The notes below the pieces were generated by a model. The model ran no database searches, was not told the origin of the DNA, and worked only from the letters and a program-made list of their open reading frames with translations. A stretch of 5,391 nt of DNA from a bacterium (GTDB lineage Bacteria > Krumholzibacteriota > Krumholzibacteriia > LZORAL124-64-63). The DNA lies in the NCBI GenBank assembly GCA_018652925.1, contig JABIBH010000222.1, positions 1-5,391 of the forward strand, read 5' to 3'. This document shows positions 1 through 5,391 of this stretch, piece by piece. Each line of letters starts with the position of its first letter. Within the stretch, counting starts at the first letter, position 1. The position numbers and the translations under genes are program-made.

Positions 1-303
1 GAGTAAAGTCACAAAAGCAGAAGCACTGCGCTTGTCAATTTCAGCCAGGACATCGGAAGCAAGCTCTCGAGGTAATAAACTTATTAATTTAACAGTATCG
101 TCAACACTTAAGGGCCTGACTATCTCTGATAAATCACCAGGCGAAATATCAGTTGCGAGCTCTATAAGCTCAGAATCAAGTTCATCATTAAGTAAATCCT
201 CAAACTTCTCTGAATATTCATGCCACTGAATATCCATTGTGGCTGGATCCAAAAACGATTCCTCGGGACTGTTATCAACTGATTTTTTATTAATATCAGT
301 CAT
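1..303 (-). CDS. mgtE: MgtE-type Mg2+ transporter, N-terminal fragment (cut by left window edge)
   Basis: This is the first 101 codons of a frame that stays open to the window edge. Residues about 34-101 match the cytosolic MgtE N domain, a superhelix of short helices that senses Mg2+ and gates the channel. Visible signatures are a leucine-rich acidic helix (FEDLLNDELDSELIELA), the ISPGDLSEIV segment in place of the usual HPADIAE(L/I)L, and LISLLPRELASDVLAEID, close to the family pattern LLPPELAAEVLEEL. The CBS pair and five-helix membrane domain would follow off-window and cannot be checked. The first 30 or so residues are polar, acidic and unconserved-looking. The ATG at 303 is preferred because AGGAG lies 6 nt upstream. 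The gene overlaps the end of the DUF502 gene by 8 nt, so it is the last visible member of the operon. A different protein using an MgtE_N domain alone is possible but less likely. Confidence 0.8.
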   Translation of the reverse strand, partial: MTDINKKSVDNSPEESFLDPATMDIQWHEYSEKFEDLLNDELDSELIELATDISPGDLSEIVRPLSVDDTVKLISLLPRELASDVLAEIDKRSASAFVTLL

Positions 304-940
304 TGGACTCTCCTGTTTGCTCGCTGCTTGCAATCGCCTGCTCAATTATATCCGCCGAAGAGTTTTCAACTACGGAACCACCAGAAATGATTATCCGAAT
401 TCCTTCTTCAACCGACATATCTAAAAGCTGCACATCTGCACGAGGCAATATCAACATAAAACCGGAAGTTGGGTTAGGTGTAGTTGGAAGAAATATATTT
501 AAGTTACTCTTATATGGATCATCATTTGTAACAAACCCCAACGCCTTTATTCCCGAACGTGGATAATCAAACATTGCAACTTTCTGAAATGCTGAATTTG
601 AATTATTCAAAAACACTTCGGAAATCTGCTTGGATATATGAAAAACACCTCTAATAACAGGAATTTTGTCCATCAACCTGTCAAAAGCATTGAAAACAGC
701 TGCTCCAAGTAAGTTTTTTGCAGATTTGCCAATAAGCACAATCAGAATTGCACTTACTAGAACCCCTATAATTGTATTTACAAATGGCGGCACATTCTCT
801 CTCAAAAAAGGAATCTGTTCGAGTAATGGACGAACAAAACCATCAATCAGCAGATAAATTTTCCAAGTAATCCAGACAGTAACAGCAACAGGAGTAATTG
901 TTAAAATCCCAGTCAAAAATTGTCGACGTATATCAACCAT
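296..940 (-). CDS. DUF502 family membrane protein
   Basis: A 214-residue protein of the DUF502 family, which has two membrane helices and includes the plant LIKE-COV (continuous vascular ring) proteins. The bacterial biochemical role is unknown to me. Helices are at about residues 8-28 (starting near GILTITPVAVTVWITW) and 55-76. Family motifs follow in order: DKIPVIRGVFHISKQ (91-105, like the usual IPLxxxIYxxxKQ), the FDYPRSGIKALGFVT block (124-138), the hallmark FLPTTPNPTSGFMLILP (150-166), and a MSVEEGIRIIISGG block (175-188) near the C-terminus. The last 25 or so residues are a polar, acidic tail. The length is normal for the family. I start it at the ATG at 940, because AGGAGG ends 6 nt before it. 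A TTG two codons upstream (946) sits directly against the Shine-Dalgarno and is unlikely to be used. The gene overlaps corC by 8 nt upstream and mgtE by 8 nt downstream. Its position between two Mg2+-linked families hints at a role in membrane ion homeostasis, but that is inference. Confidence 0.92.
   Translation of the reverse strand: MVDIRRQFLTGILTITPVAVTVWITWKIYLLIDGFVRPLLEQIPFLRENVPPFVNTIIGVLVSAILIVLIGKSAKNLLGAAVFNAFDRLMDKIPVIRGVFHISKQISEVFLNNSNSAFQKVAMFDYPRSGIKALGFVTNDDPYKSNLNIFLPTTPNPTSGFMLILPRADVQLLDMSVEEGIRIIISGGSVVENSSADIIEQAIASSEQTGESND
308..314 (-). promoter_or_regulatory. Shine-Dalgarno site of the mgtE-type gene
   Basis: The minus strand reads AGGAGAG here, with the AGGAG core 6 nt before the ATG at 303. 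The site lies inside the last codons of the DUF502 gene, so the two genes are read by overlapping translation. It supports the choice of the ATG at 303 over the next in-frame ATG at 237. Confidence 0.75.
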
Positions 941-2228
941 TATCAACCTCCTGTTGGTGCTGACTAAATCCTGGTAGTGGATTGGAAGCTGTCAATTTAA
1001 CCTGCAATATCCTTTGATCCTCAACTTTTTCCACTAGTACTTCCAGTTCTGCAATAGTGACCTGGTCCTTGGCTTCAGGTACTTTCCCACCAGCTTCATA
1101 AACAAGGCCTGCAAGTGTTTCGCTACCATCAACGGGCAAGTTTACACCAAGCAAATCCCGTAAATCTTCCAAATCGATTTTAGGGTCAACCCTCATTGAA
1201 TATTCATCCAACCACTCATAGAGCGTTTCCTGCTCATCGAATTCATCTTCAATTTCACCAACAATTTCCTCTAAAACATCTTCCAGAGTTACAAGTCCAG
1301 CTGTTCCACCATACTCATCGACGACAACAGCCATATGTATACGACTGCTCCTGAATTCTTCTAATACTTCGTCGAGCTTCTTACTTTCAGGTATAAAGCA
1401 AGCAGGCCGAACCAATCCAGAAATTGTTGTGTCATCTACAGATAACTCATTATTCTCAACAAGAGCCAGAAGGTCTTTTGAATACAGCAATCCAACTACC
1501 TTGTCAATGCTACGCTCAAACACTGGAACCCTTGAGTGTCTGCAAGAAACAACGGTTTTAATCGCCTCTGCTGCAGGAAGTTCTGAATTCAGGGCAATTA
1601 CATCGATTCGGGGAATCATTATCTCTTTAACTGTCGTTTCATGAAAAGAAAAAATACTTTGAATCATTTCCTTTTCTTCATCCTCAAGATCTACGCCACT
1701 ATCCTGCTCGCCTAGCAAGCTCCTGATTTCACCAGAAGACAAATGAGCCATTGCATCAACTGCCCACAAATCTTCTTCATCTGGGCCTGTAATTTTCAAT
1801 AATAAGGTTGTCCATGGTTTCAAGATCATCATAAATGGGAACAGGAATCTCACCGAAATATTTGCATATGCTACAGCAGATCTTGAAGCAAGCATCTTTA
1901 CTAAAACACTACCAACACTTCCAATAACCGAGATAACAAGCACCACGAAAACAAGAAGTTGCCATATAAGTAATTCTGGCCAGAACCTCACTCCCAGCAT
2001 TACAAGAGCAACGGAAAGCAAGCTCATGGCCATGAGATGAATTATGCCAGTAGCTAGAATAAAATGCCTGGGGTTTTCAGTAGTTGATAATAGAAAACTG
2101 TTCAGTTGATCTTCTTCAAGAAGCCCATTTCGATACAACCCACCAACACGATATAGTGCAGCTTGAAGACCAGCTGTCAGCATCGCAATACCAAAAGCAA
2201 TAATGGCTACCAGTATGCCATAACTCAT
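933..2228 (-). CDS. corC: CorC/HlyC (YbeX-like) CBS-domain protein with degenerate CNNM membrane domain
   Basis: A 431-residue protein with the CNNM/CorC layout. Residues about 1-145 form the membrane part, with hydrophobic stretches near 3-26, 55-80, 86-113 and 123-145. An acidic linker follows (about 149-195). CBS 1 is at about 200-257 (VKEIMIPRIDV to VVGLLYSKDLL), CBS 2 at about 272-328 (ending in VVVDEYGGTAGLVTLEDVLE), and the CorC_HlyC C-terminal domain at about 338-415. The family is linked to Mg2+ export or homeostasis, and CBS pairs in it bind nucleotides such as ATP. The older 'hemolysin' label is historical. Unusually, the membrane domain keeps its outline but lacks usual CNNM residues: the SGxE motif reads AGLQ (19-22), the GNN segment reads GII (61-63), and the GExLPK motif reads GSVLVK (106-111). 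Transport by this protein is therefore uncertain. The ATG at 2228 is preceded by AGGAG with a rather long 10-nt spacer. It follows ybeY by 19 nt, the same order as ybeY-ybeX in E. coli. Confidence 0.92.
   Translation of the reverse strand: MSYGILVAIIAFGIAMLTAGLQAALYRVGGLYRNGLLEEDQLNSFLLSTTENPRHFILATGIIHLMAMSLLSVALVMLGVRFWPELLIWQLLVFVVLVISVIGSVGSVLVKMLASRSAVAYANISVRFLFPFMMILKPWTTLLLKITGPDEEDLWAVDAMAHLSSGEIRSLLGEQDSGVDLEDEEKEMIQSIFSFHETTVKEIMIPRIDVIALNSELPAAEAIKTVVSCRHSRVPVFERSIDKVVGLLYSKDLLALVENNELSVDDTTISGLVRPACFIPESKKLDEVLEEFRSSRIHMAVVVDEYGGTAGLVTLEDVLEEIVGEIEDEFDEQETLYEWLDEYSMRVDPKIDLEDLRDLLGVNLPVDGSETLAGLVYEAGGKVPEAKDQVTIAELEVLVEKVEDQRILQVKLTASNPLPGFSQHQQEVDNG
946..952 (-). promoter_or_regulatory. 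Strong Shine-Dalgarno site of the DUF502 gene
   Basis: The minus strand reads AGGAGGT, almost fully complementary to the 16S rRNA tail. The AGGAGG core is 6 nt from the ATG at 940. It is embedded in the last codons of corC and decides the start: the in-frame TTG at 946 begins at the final T of this motif and would have no spacer. Confidence 0.85.
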
Positions 2229-2238
2229 TTCCTGTCAT

Positions 2239-2243
2239 CTCCT
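2239..2243 (-). promoter_or_regulatory. Probable Shine-Dalgarno site of corC
   Basis: AGGAG lies in the 19-nt gap between the ybeY stop and the corC ATG at 2228, with a 10-nt spacer that is longer than at the other genes here. A second AGGA (2230-2233) is only 1 nt from the ATG, too close to act normally. The gap is too short for a separate promoter or terminator. Confidence 0.55.
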
Positions 2244-2247
2244 AAGG

Positions 2248-2754
2248 TCAAGCCAGTGGGTGGCTTCTGTCAGTTAAAGCCAACAGCTCTGATTCCAGAT
2301 GCCGCATTTTCTCTGTTTGAGATTTTTCTTCATGATCCCATCCCATTAAATGCAAAGCTCCGTGAACAACAAGCATTGCTAATTCATCAGAGATGTTCCA
2401 ATCATTTTCTTTACATCTGTTAGACACGAACTCAGGTGCAATAATTATCTCACCAATCTGAGTTTCCATCTTGTCCAGGAACAAATTATCTGCAGCATAA
2501 TCTTTACCCCTTCTGATTGTAGCAATATCAATATCACACAAAACCAGATGGGAAAAAGAAAGAACATCTGTCACATAATCTTTACTTCTGAACTGACGGT
2601 TAATAGTCTGAATTTCTTCATCATCCACAATTATCAGACCAGCAGACCAATCATCCAGCCCTATCGGCGCAACAAGTTTCTGAATCTCATCAATAAAACC
2701 TTGATTGAACCAGGCTGATTCAGTTTTAGTACGATTGATGATCAACAGTTGCAT
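2248..2754 (-). CDS. ybeY: Endoribonuclease / rRNA maturation factor YbeY
   Basis: A 168-residue YbeY (UPF0054) protein, a zinc-dependent metalloprotein required for 16S rRNA 3'-end maturation, ribosome quality control and small-RNA metabolism in the cytoplasm. The zinc site is complete in HGALHLMGWDH (residues 131-141), with His131, His135 and His141 as the expected ligands. The family's conserved segment INRQFRSKDYVTDVLSF (51-67) contains the conserved Arg (Arg56) and the TDVLSF motif. GEIIIAPE (101-108) is the counterpart of the usual GDIVIS strand. Between SF (66-67) and GEIII lies a stretch of about 33 residues, longer than the usual acidic loop of roughly 10-15, so there is a moderate insertion. 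The ATG overlaps the pgpH stop as TGATG, and no Shine-Dalgarno is visible, suggesting coupled reinitiation. The start gives MQLLIINRTK, resembling YbeY N-termini, so it is probably correct. phoH lies two genes upstream and corC directly downstream, the usual partners of ybeY. Confidence 0.96.
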   Translation of the reverse strand: MQLLIINRTKTESAWFNQGFIDEIQKLVAPIGLDDWSAGLIIVDDEEIQTINRQFRSKDYVTDVLSFSHLVLCDIDIATIRRGKDYAADNLFLDKMETQIGEIIIAPEFVSNRCKENDWNISDELAMLVVHGALHLMGWDHEEKSQTEKMRHLESELLALTDRSHPLA

Positions 2755-4961
2755 CAGGAATCACTGCTCTTCTGTTCTTTATTCTGCCCCGGATAAGCAA
2801 TCCTGGCATGATGGATACCTGCTAATAACGGAATAAAGGCAGCTCTGATTTTTGCAAGATCTGAAATTGTCAATTGGCATTCATCCAGCTCACCATCAAG
2901 CATCCTGGCATCAGCTATTTTCTTTGTAATTTCCCTAATTCTTCCAGGTGTTGGCTTGGCAAGAGATCGGGTTGCTGCTTCAATAGCATCGGCAAGCATA
3001 AGGATCGCAGTTTCTCTGCTCTGGGGCTTTGGCCCGGGGTAACGAAAACTCGAAACATTAATCGTCTTGCTCTGGTCTGATTCCATCGCCTTATGGTAAA
3101 ATACCTTCATAACTCCAGTACCATGGTGCTCTGGAATAAAATCGATAACTATTTGTGGCAATCGCCACTTTTTAGCCATTTCAACTCCATCTTTAACATG
3201 AGCAGAAACAATCAATGCACTCATATTAGGCGAAAGCTCATCATGTTTATTAGGACCGCCACCCTGATTTTCGATGAAATACTCAGGCTTTTTCAACTTT
3301 CCGATATCGTGAAACAAAGCTCCAACTCTAACCAAAATCGAGTTTGCGCCGATAGCCCTTGCTGCTTGCTCACCAAGTTGAGCCACAACCTGACTATGAT
3401 GGAATGTCCCTTGTGCCTCAAGAGCCATTTGCTTCAGTAAAGGGTGGTTCAAATCTGACAATTCCAATAAAGTCAAATCGCTGCTTACACCGATTGCTGG
3501 CTCAACTAAAGGTAACAAAAACAGTGCTATTGCAATTGATGCAACCGGAGTAGCAACACCTACCAGATACAAGTCCCACAGGCCATCTATTGATCCGGAG
3601 GAAAGTTTTGACAGAGTAATCAAAAACAGATTCAGAGCAACCAAAGCTGCTATTGTTTTGTAGTATCTGTCACGAGTTCTGATTCTGCGAACCATCGACA
3701 CAGAAAATACACCAATCAACAGCCAGTACATCAGATGCTGAGTTTCAACACCGGAAATAGGAGCCAATAATCCGACAAGAAGAATACTTACAGCATAGCC
3801 TACTTTATCTCTAAATAGAGCTGTCAACAGGACCGTAAGTAGCGGGATAGGCAAAGCAAATACACCTAAAGATACTTGTCCCATACAAAAGACTGCCAAA
3901 AAAACAAATAACCCGAGCAACAATGTAACAGCAATCAGTTGTCTGAGATTTAATATAATTTCTTTGAAATATTGCGAAGCTACCCAACCGAACATCAGCA
4001 AAATAAGGGCAATCGTCAAAACTCTGGAAACCTGCTTTGGAAGAACTGACCTATCTTCATCGTTGGAAAGCATACCGGCGGCTTCCATCTTTGATTTCAA
4101 ACCTTCCAGAAAAGCTGCTTCTGATATAGTTACCCTGTCGCCTCTGCCAATAACTCTCTCGCCCTTTATAAAATCATGTGTTACCGAAACTGACTCCCGA
4201 GCATTCTGTTGCCTCTTACGAGTCTCGATCGAATTGTATTGTAAATTGGGCTCTACAAAATAATCTAAAAACTGTGCACCCCATTTTGCAGTATCACGAT
4301 TGTGTAATTGTGTATAAAGCAATGACTCAAGAGAATCAATCATGGCAAAATGTGGAATCAATTCACTCACCAGGACCTTTTTTCCCTGGCCAGAATTTAG
4401 AATTATTACTTCCCGGTAATTACCGACAGGCAAATCATTCACTACACCTTGGTTGTATAATTGCTCCATTGTATTTTCAGCAGCAACAGTAAATTTCTCA
4501 GGGTCTTCCAGGCCGAAAACATATTCCAAATCGGCTTCAGATATTTCTGGAAACTGCAAAGCTAACAAACCAATTTTGTCTGATCTTGAAGAAGGAATTG
4601 ACAAGTGAGTGAGAAACTGTTCGGACCAGTTCTCAAACTTTGACAATCTTTTATCCACTTCAACCTGATGATTATCTACAACCGGTGGTTCAACCAATAC
4701 TCTTTGAAACTGCCTTAGTTCGATATCTTGTTGTGGCAGGGAAACAGAAAAATCAAAAGGAGCTCGATATTCTTTATCAGAAATTTCTCCTTCACTTGGA
4801 AAAGTTATATCCAGACCGGGAGTCACAGGGATTATCATAAAATGCAAAACTGTAATTAAAACACCAGCAATTGCACTAAAAATCCACACTGGGATATTGT
4901 TAGAATTATTGGCCGAAGACTTCCGACTAAAAGGACGACTTATAAATGCCCTGAAGTCCAT
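2754..4961 (-). CDS. pgpH: PgpH/YqfF-type 7TM-HD phosphodiesterase (probable c-di-AMP hydrolase)
   Basis: A 735-residue membrane protein of the 7TM-HD (PgpH/YqfF) family, whose Listeria member hydrolyses cyclic di-AMP to pApA. A signal-anchor helix (about 24-46) is followed by an extracytoplasmic 7TMR-HDED domain (about 50-305), then about seven membrane helices (about 311-487), then a cytosolic HD domain (about 500-720). All expected metal ligands are visible: His522 in GTFHHSQ, the HD pair His551-Asp552 in LFHDIGKLKKPEYF, His588 in SAHVKDG, His612-His613 in PEHHGTG, and Asp658 in LMLADAIEAATRSL. These match the order and spacing of the Listeria enzyme, so activity is likely. Length is normal for the family. 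The start is placed at the ATG at 4961, with AAGGAG 6 nt upstream; a TTG one codon earlier (4964) has only a 3-nt spacer. The gene starts 3 nt after phoH and overlaps ybeY by 1 nt. No cyclase gene is in view, so the substrate is inferred from the family. Confidence 0.95.
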   Translation of the reverse strand: MDFRAFISRPFSRKSSANNSNNIPVWIFSAIAGVLITVLHFMIIPVTPGLDITFPSEGEISDKEYRAPFDFSVSLPQQDIELRQFQRVLVEPPVVDNHQVEVDKRLSKFENWSEQFLTHLSIPSSRSDKIGLLALQFPEISEADLEYVFGLEDPEKFTVAAENTMEQLYNQGVVNDLPVGNYREVIILNSGQGKKVLVSELIPHFAMIDSLESLLYTQLHNRDTAKWGAQFLDYFVEPNLQYNSIETRKRQQNARESVSVTHDFIKGERVIGRGDRVTISEAAFLEGLKSKMEAAGMLSNDEDRSVLPKQVSRVLTIALILLMFGWVASQYFKEIILNLRQLIAVTLLLGLFVFLAVFCMGQVSLGVFALPIPLLTVLLTALFRDKVGYAVSILLVGLLAPISGVETQHLMYWLLIGVFSVSMVRRIRTRDRYYKTIAALVALNLFLITLSKLSSGSIDGLWDLYLVGVATPVASIAIALFLLPLVEPAIGVSSDLTLLELSDLNHPLLKQMALEAQGTFHHSQVVAQLGEQAARAIGANSILVRVGALFHDIGKLKKPEYFIENQGGGPNKHDELSPNMSALIVSAHVKDGVEMAKKWRLPQIVIDFIPEHHGTGVMKVFYHKAMESDQSKTINVSSFRYPGPKPQSRETAILMLADAIEAATRSLAKPTPGRIREITKKIADARMLDGELDECQLTISDLAKIRAAFIPLLAGIHHARIAYPGQNKEQKSSDS

Positions 4962-4964
4962 CAA

Positions 4965-5391
4965 CTACTCCTTAATTGAGTTGGATCTCTCCGCTTTGCT
5001 GAAAGCGTCGACAATTTTACGTACCAACGGATGCCTTACAACATCGTCCTGGAACAATTCCACAAAATCAACCCCTTCAGTCTCTGCCAAAACATCTTGA
5101 ACCAGAATCAGCCCAGAGTTTTCTTTCTCGTTAAGGTCGACCTGAGTAATGTCACCTGTAATCACAGCCTTGGATTGATGCCCAAGGCGTGTTAAAAACA
5201 TTTTCATCTGCCCGATTGTTGTATTTTGAGCCTCATCCAGAATTACAAATGCATTGTTCAAAGTTCTACCACGCATAAAAGCCAGTGGAGCAGCTTCAAT
5301 CACACCACTGCTCATGTATTGCTGTATTCTACTCAGGCCTACAGTGTCGGCAAGAGCGTCATACAACGGCCTTAAATAGGGATCGATCTTA
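4965..5391 (-). CDS. phoH: PhoH-family ATPase, C-terminal part (5' end beyond window)
   Basis: The last 141 residues of a PhoH (YbeZ-type) P-loop ATPase, a cytoplasmic NTPase often encoded beside YbeY and thought to act with it in RNA metabolism, probably as a helicase-like partner. The fragment begins [13 protein letters not shown], a typical internal PhoH segment. It continues with [18 protein letters not shown], the Walker B motif [11 protein letters not shown] (about residues 48-58), [10 protein letters not shown], the conserved [10 protein letters not shown] strand (77-86) and DDVVRHPLV (115-123), where the Arg may serve the active site. Walker A should lie upstream, off-window. The frame is open to the right edge; the TTG at 5366 is an internal Leu codon, not a start. 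The protein ends with a short polar tail and a TAG stop 3 nt before pgpH. Confidence 0.95.
   Translation of the reverse strand, partial: KIDPYLRPLYDALADTVGLSRIQQYMSSGVIEAAPLAFMRGRTLNNAFVILDEAQNTTIGQMKMFLTRLGHQSKAVITGDITQVDLNEKENSGLILVQDVLAETEGVDFVELFQDDVVRHPLVRKIVDAFSKAERSNSIKE
4968..4973 (-). promoter_or_regulatory. Shine-Dalgarno site of pgpH
   Basis: AAGGAG on the minus strand also encodes the last two residues (Lys-Glu) of PhoH, directly before its TAG stop. It is 6 nt from the ATG at 4961, which makes that ATG a better start than the TTG at 4964. Confidence 0.8.

Noticed and set aside
944..946. TTG start for the DUF502 gene, two codons before the ATG
   Set aside because: It directly abuts the AGGAGG site with no spacer, while the ATG at 940 has a 6-nt spacer.
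933..2228. Hemolysin label for the CBS-domain protein
   Set aside because: HlyC/TlyC naming is historical. The CBS pair plus CorC_HlyC domain and the ybeY neighbour indicate a YbeX/CorC-type protein, with no toxin features.
2119..2238. Small overlapping reading frame starting at the ATG at 2238, ahead of corC
   Set aside because: It runs about 39 codons in another frame inside corC, its ATG directly abuts AGGAG, and the translation resembles nothing. Treated as a chance frame.
3093..3440. Plus-strand open frame of 115 codons opposite pgpH
   Set aside because: It lies opposite the HD-domain coding region, has no recognisable domain, and reads as low-quality antisense sequence. The same holds for the other plus-strand frames, such as 3964-4263 and 4178-4492.
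3945..3975. AT-rich patch resembling a promoter
   Set aside because: It encodes part of a PgpH membrane-region segment (YFKEIILNLRQL) in the middle of an intact gene; AT-rich codons explain it and no gene starts nearby.
4962..4964. TTG start for pgpH, one codon before the ATG
   Set aside because: The AAGGAG site is only 3 nt from this TTG but 6 nt from the ATG at 4961, and ATG is the stronger start codon.
5364..5366. Possible complete short PhoH-like protein starting at a TTG
   Set aside because: The frame continues upstream to the window edge with typical PhoH residues (KIDPYLRP), so this TTG is an internal Leu codon and the gene is simply cut.

Overview
The window is a densely packed stretch of ordinary chromosome. 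It carries six protein genes, all on the minus strand, so transcription runs from the right end to the left. In transcription order they are phoH (5' end beyond the window), a pgpH-type 7TM-HD phosphodiesterase, ybeY, a corC/ybeX-type CBS protein, a DUF502 membrane protein, and the start of an mgtE-type Mg2+ transporter that runs off the left edge. I see no RNA gene, mobile element, CRISPR array or repeat.

Spacing implies one operon. The junctions are a 3-nt gap (phoH to pgpH), a 1-nt TGATG overlap (pgpH to ybeY), a 19-nt gap (ybeY to corC), an 8-nt overlap (corC to DUF502) and another 8-nt overlap (DUF502 to mgtE). No gap has room for a promoter or a hairpin terminator, so both operon ends lie outside the window. 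Four of the five visible starts have a Shine-Dalgarno sequence; ybeY lacks one and is probably translated by coupling to pgpH. For pgpH and DUF502 the Shine-Dalgarno position favours an internal ATG over a slightly longer TTG start.

Organism: a bacterium using the standard bacterial code and canonical Shine-Dalgarno sequences, AT-rich by eye. The gene order mixes the Firmicutes/Bacteroidetes-style phoH-pgpH-ybeY block with the proteobacterial ybeZ-ybeY-ybeX (phoH-ybeY-corC) order. An uncultured Gram-negative lineage, perhaps in the FCB group, is my best guess, but it is only a guess.

Themes: PhoH and YbeY belong to RNA metabolism and ribosome maturation. PgpH-family enzymes degrade cyclic di-AMP. 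CorC/YbeX and MgtE families concern Mg2+ homeostasis. The most interesting single feature is the CorC-type protein: its membrane domain has the CNNM/DUF21 layout but appears to have lost the residues that usually bind the ion, while its CBS and C-terminal domains look intact. I find no convincing sign of a wholly new system. The notable points are the mixed operon layout, the degenerate membrane domain and the tight translational coupling.
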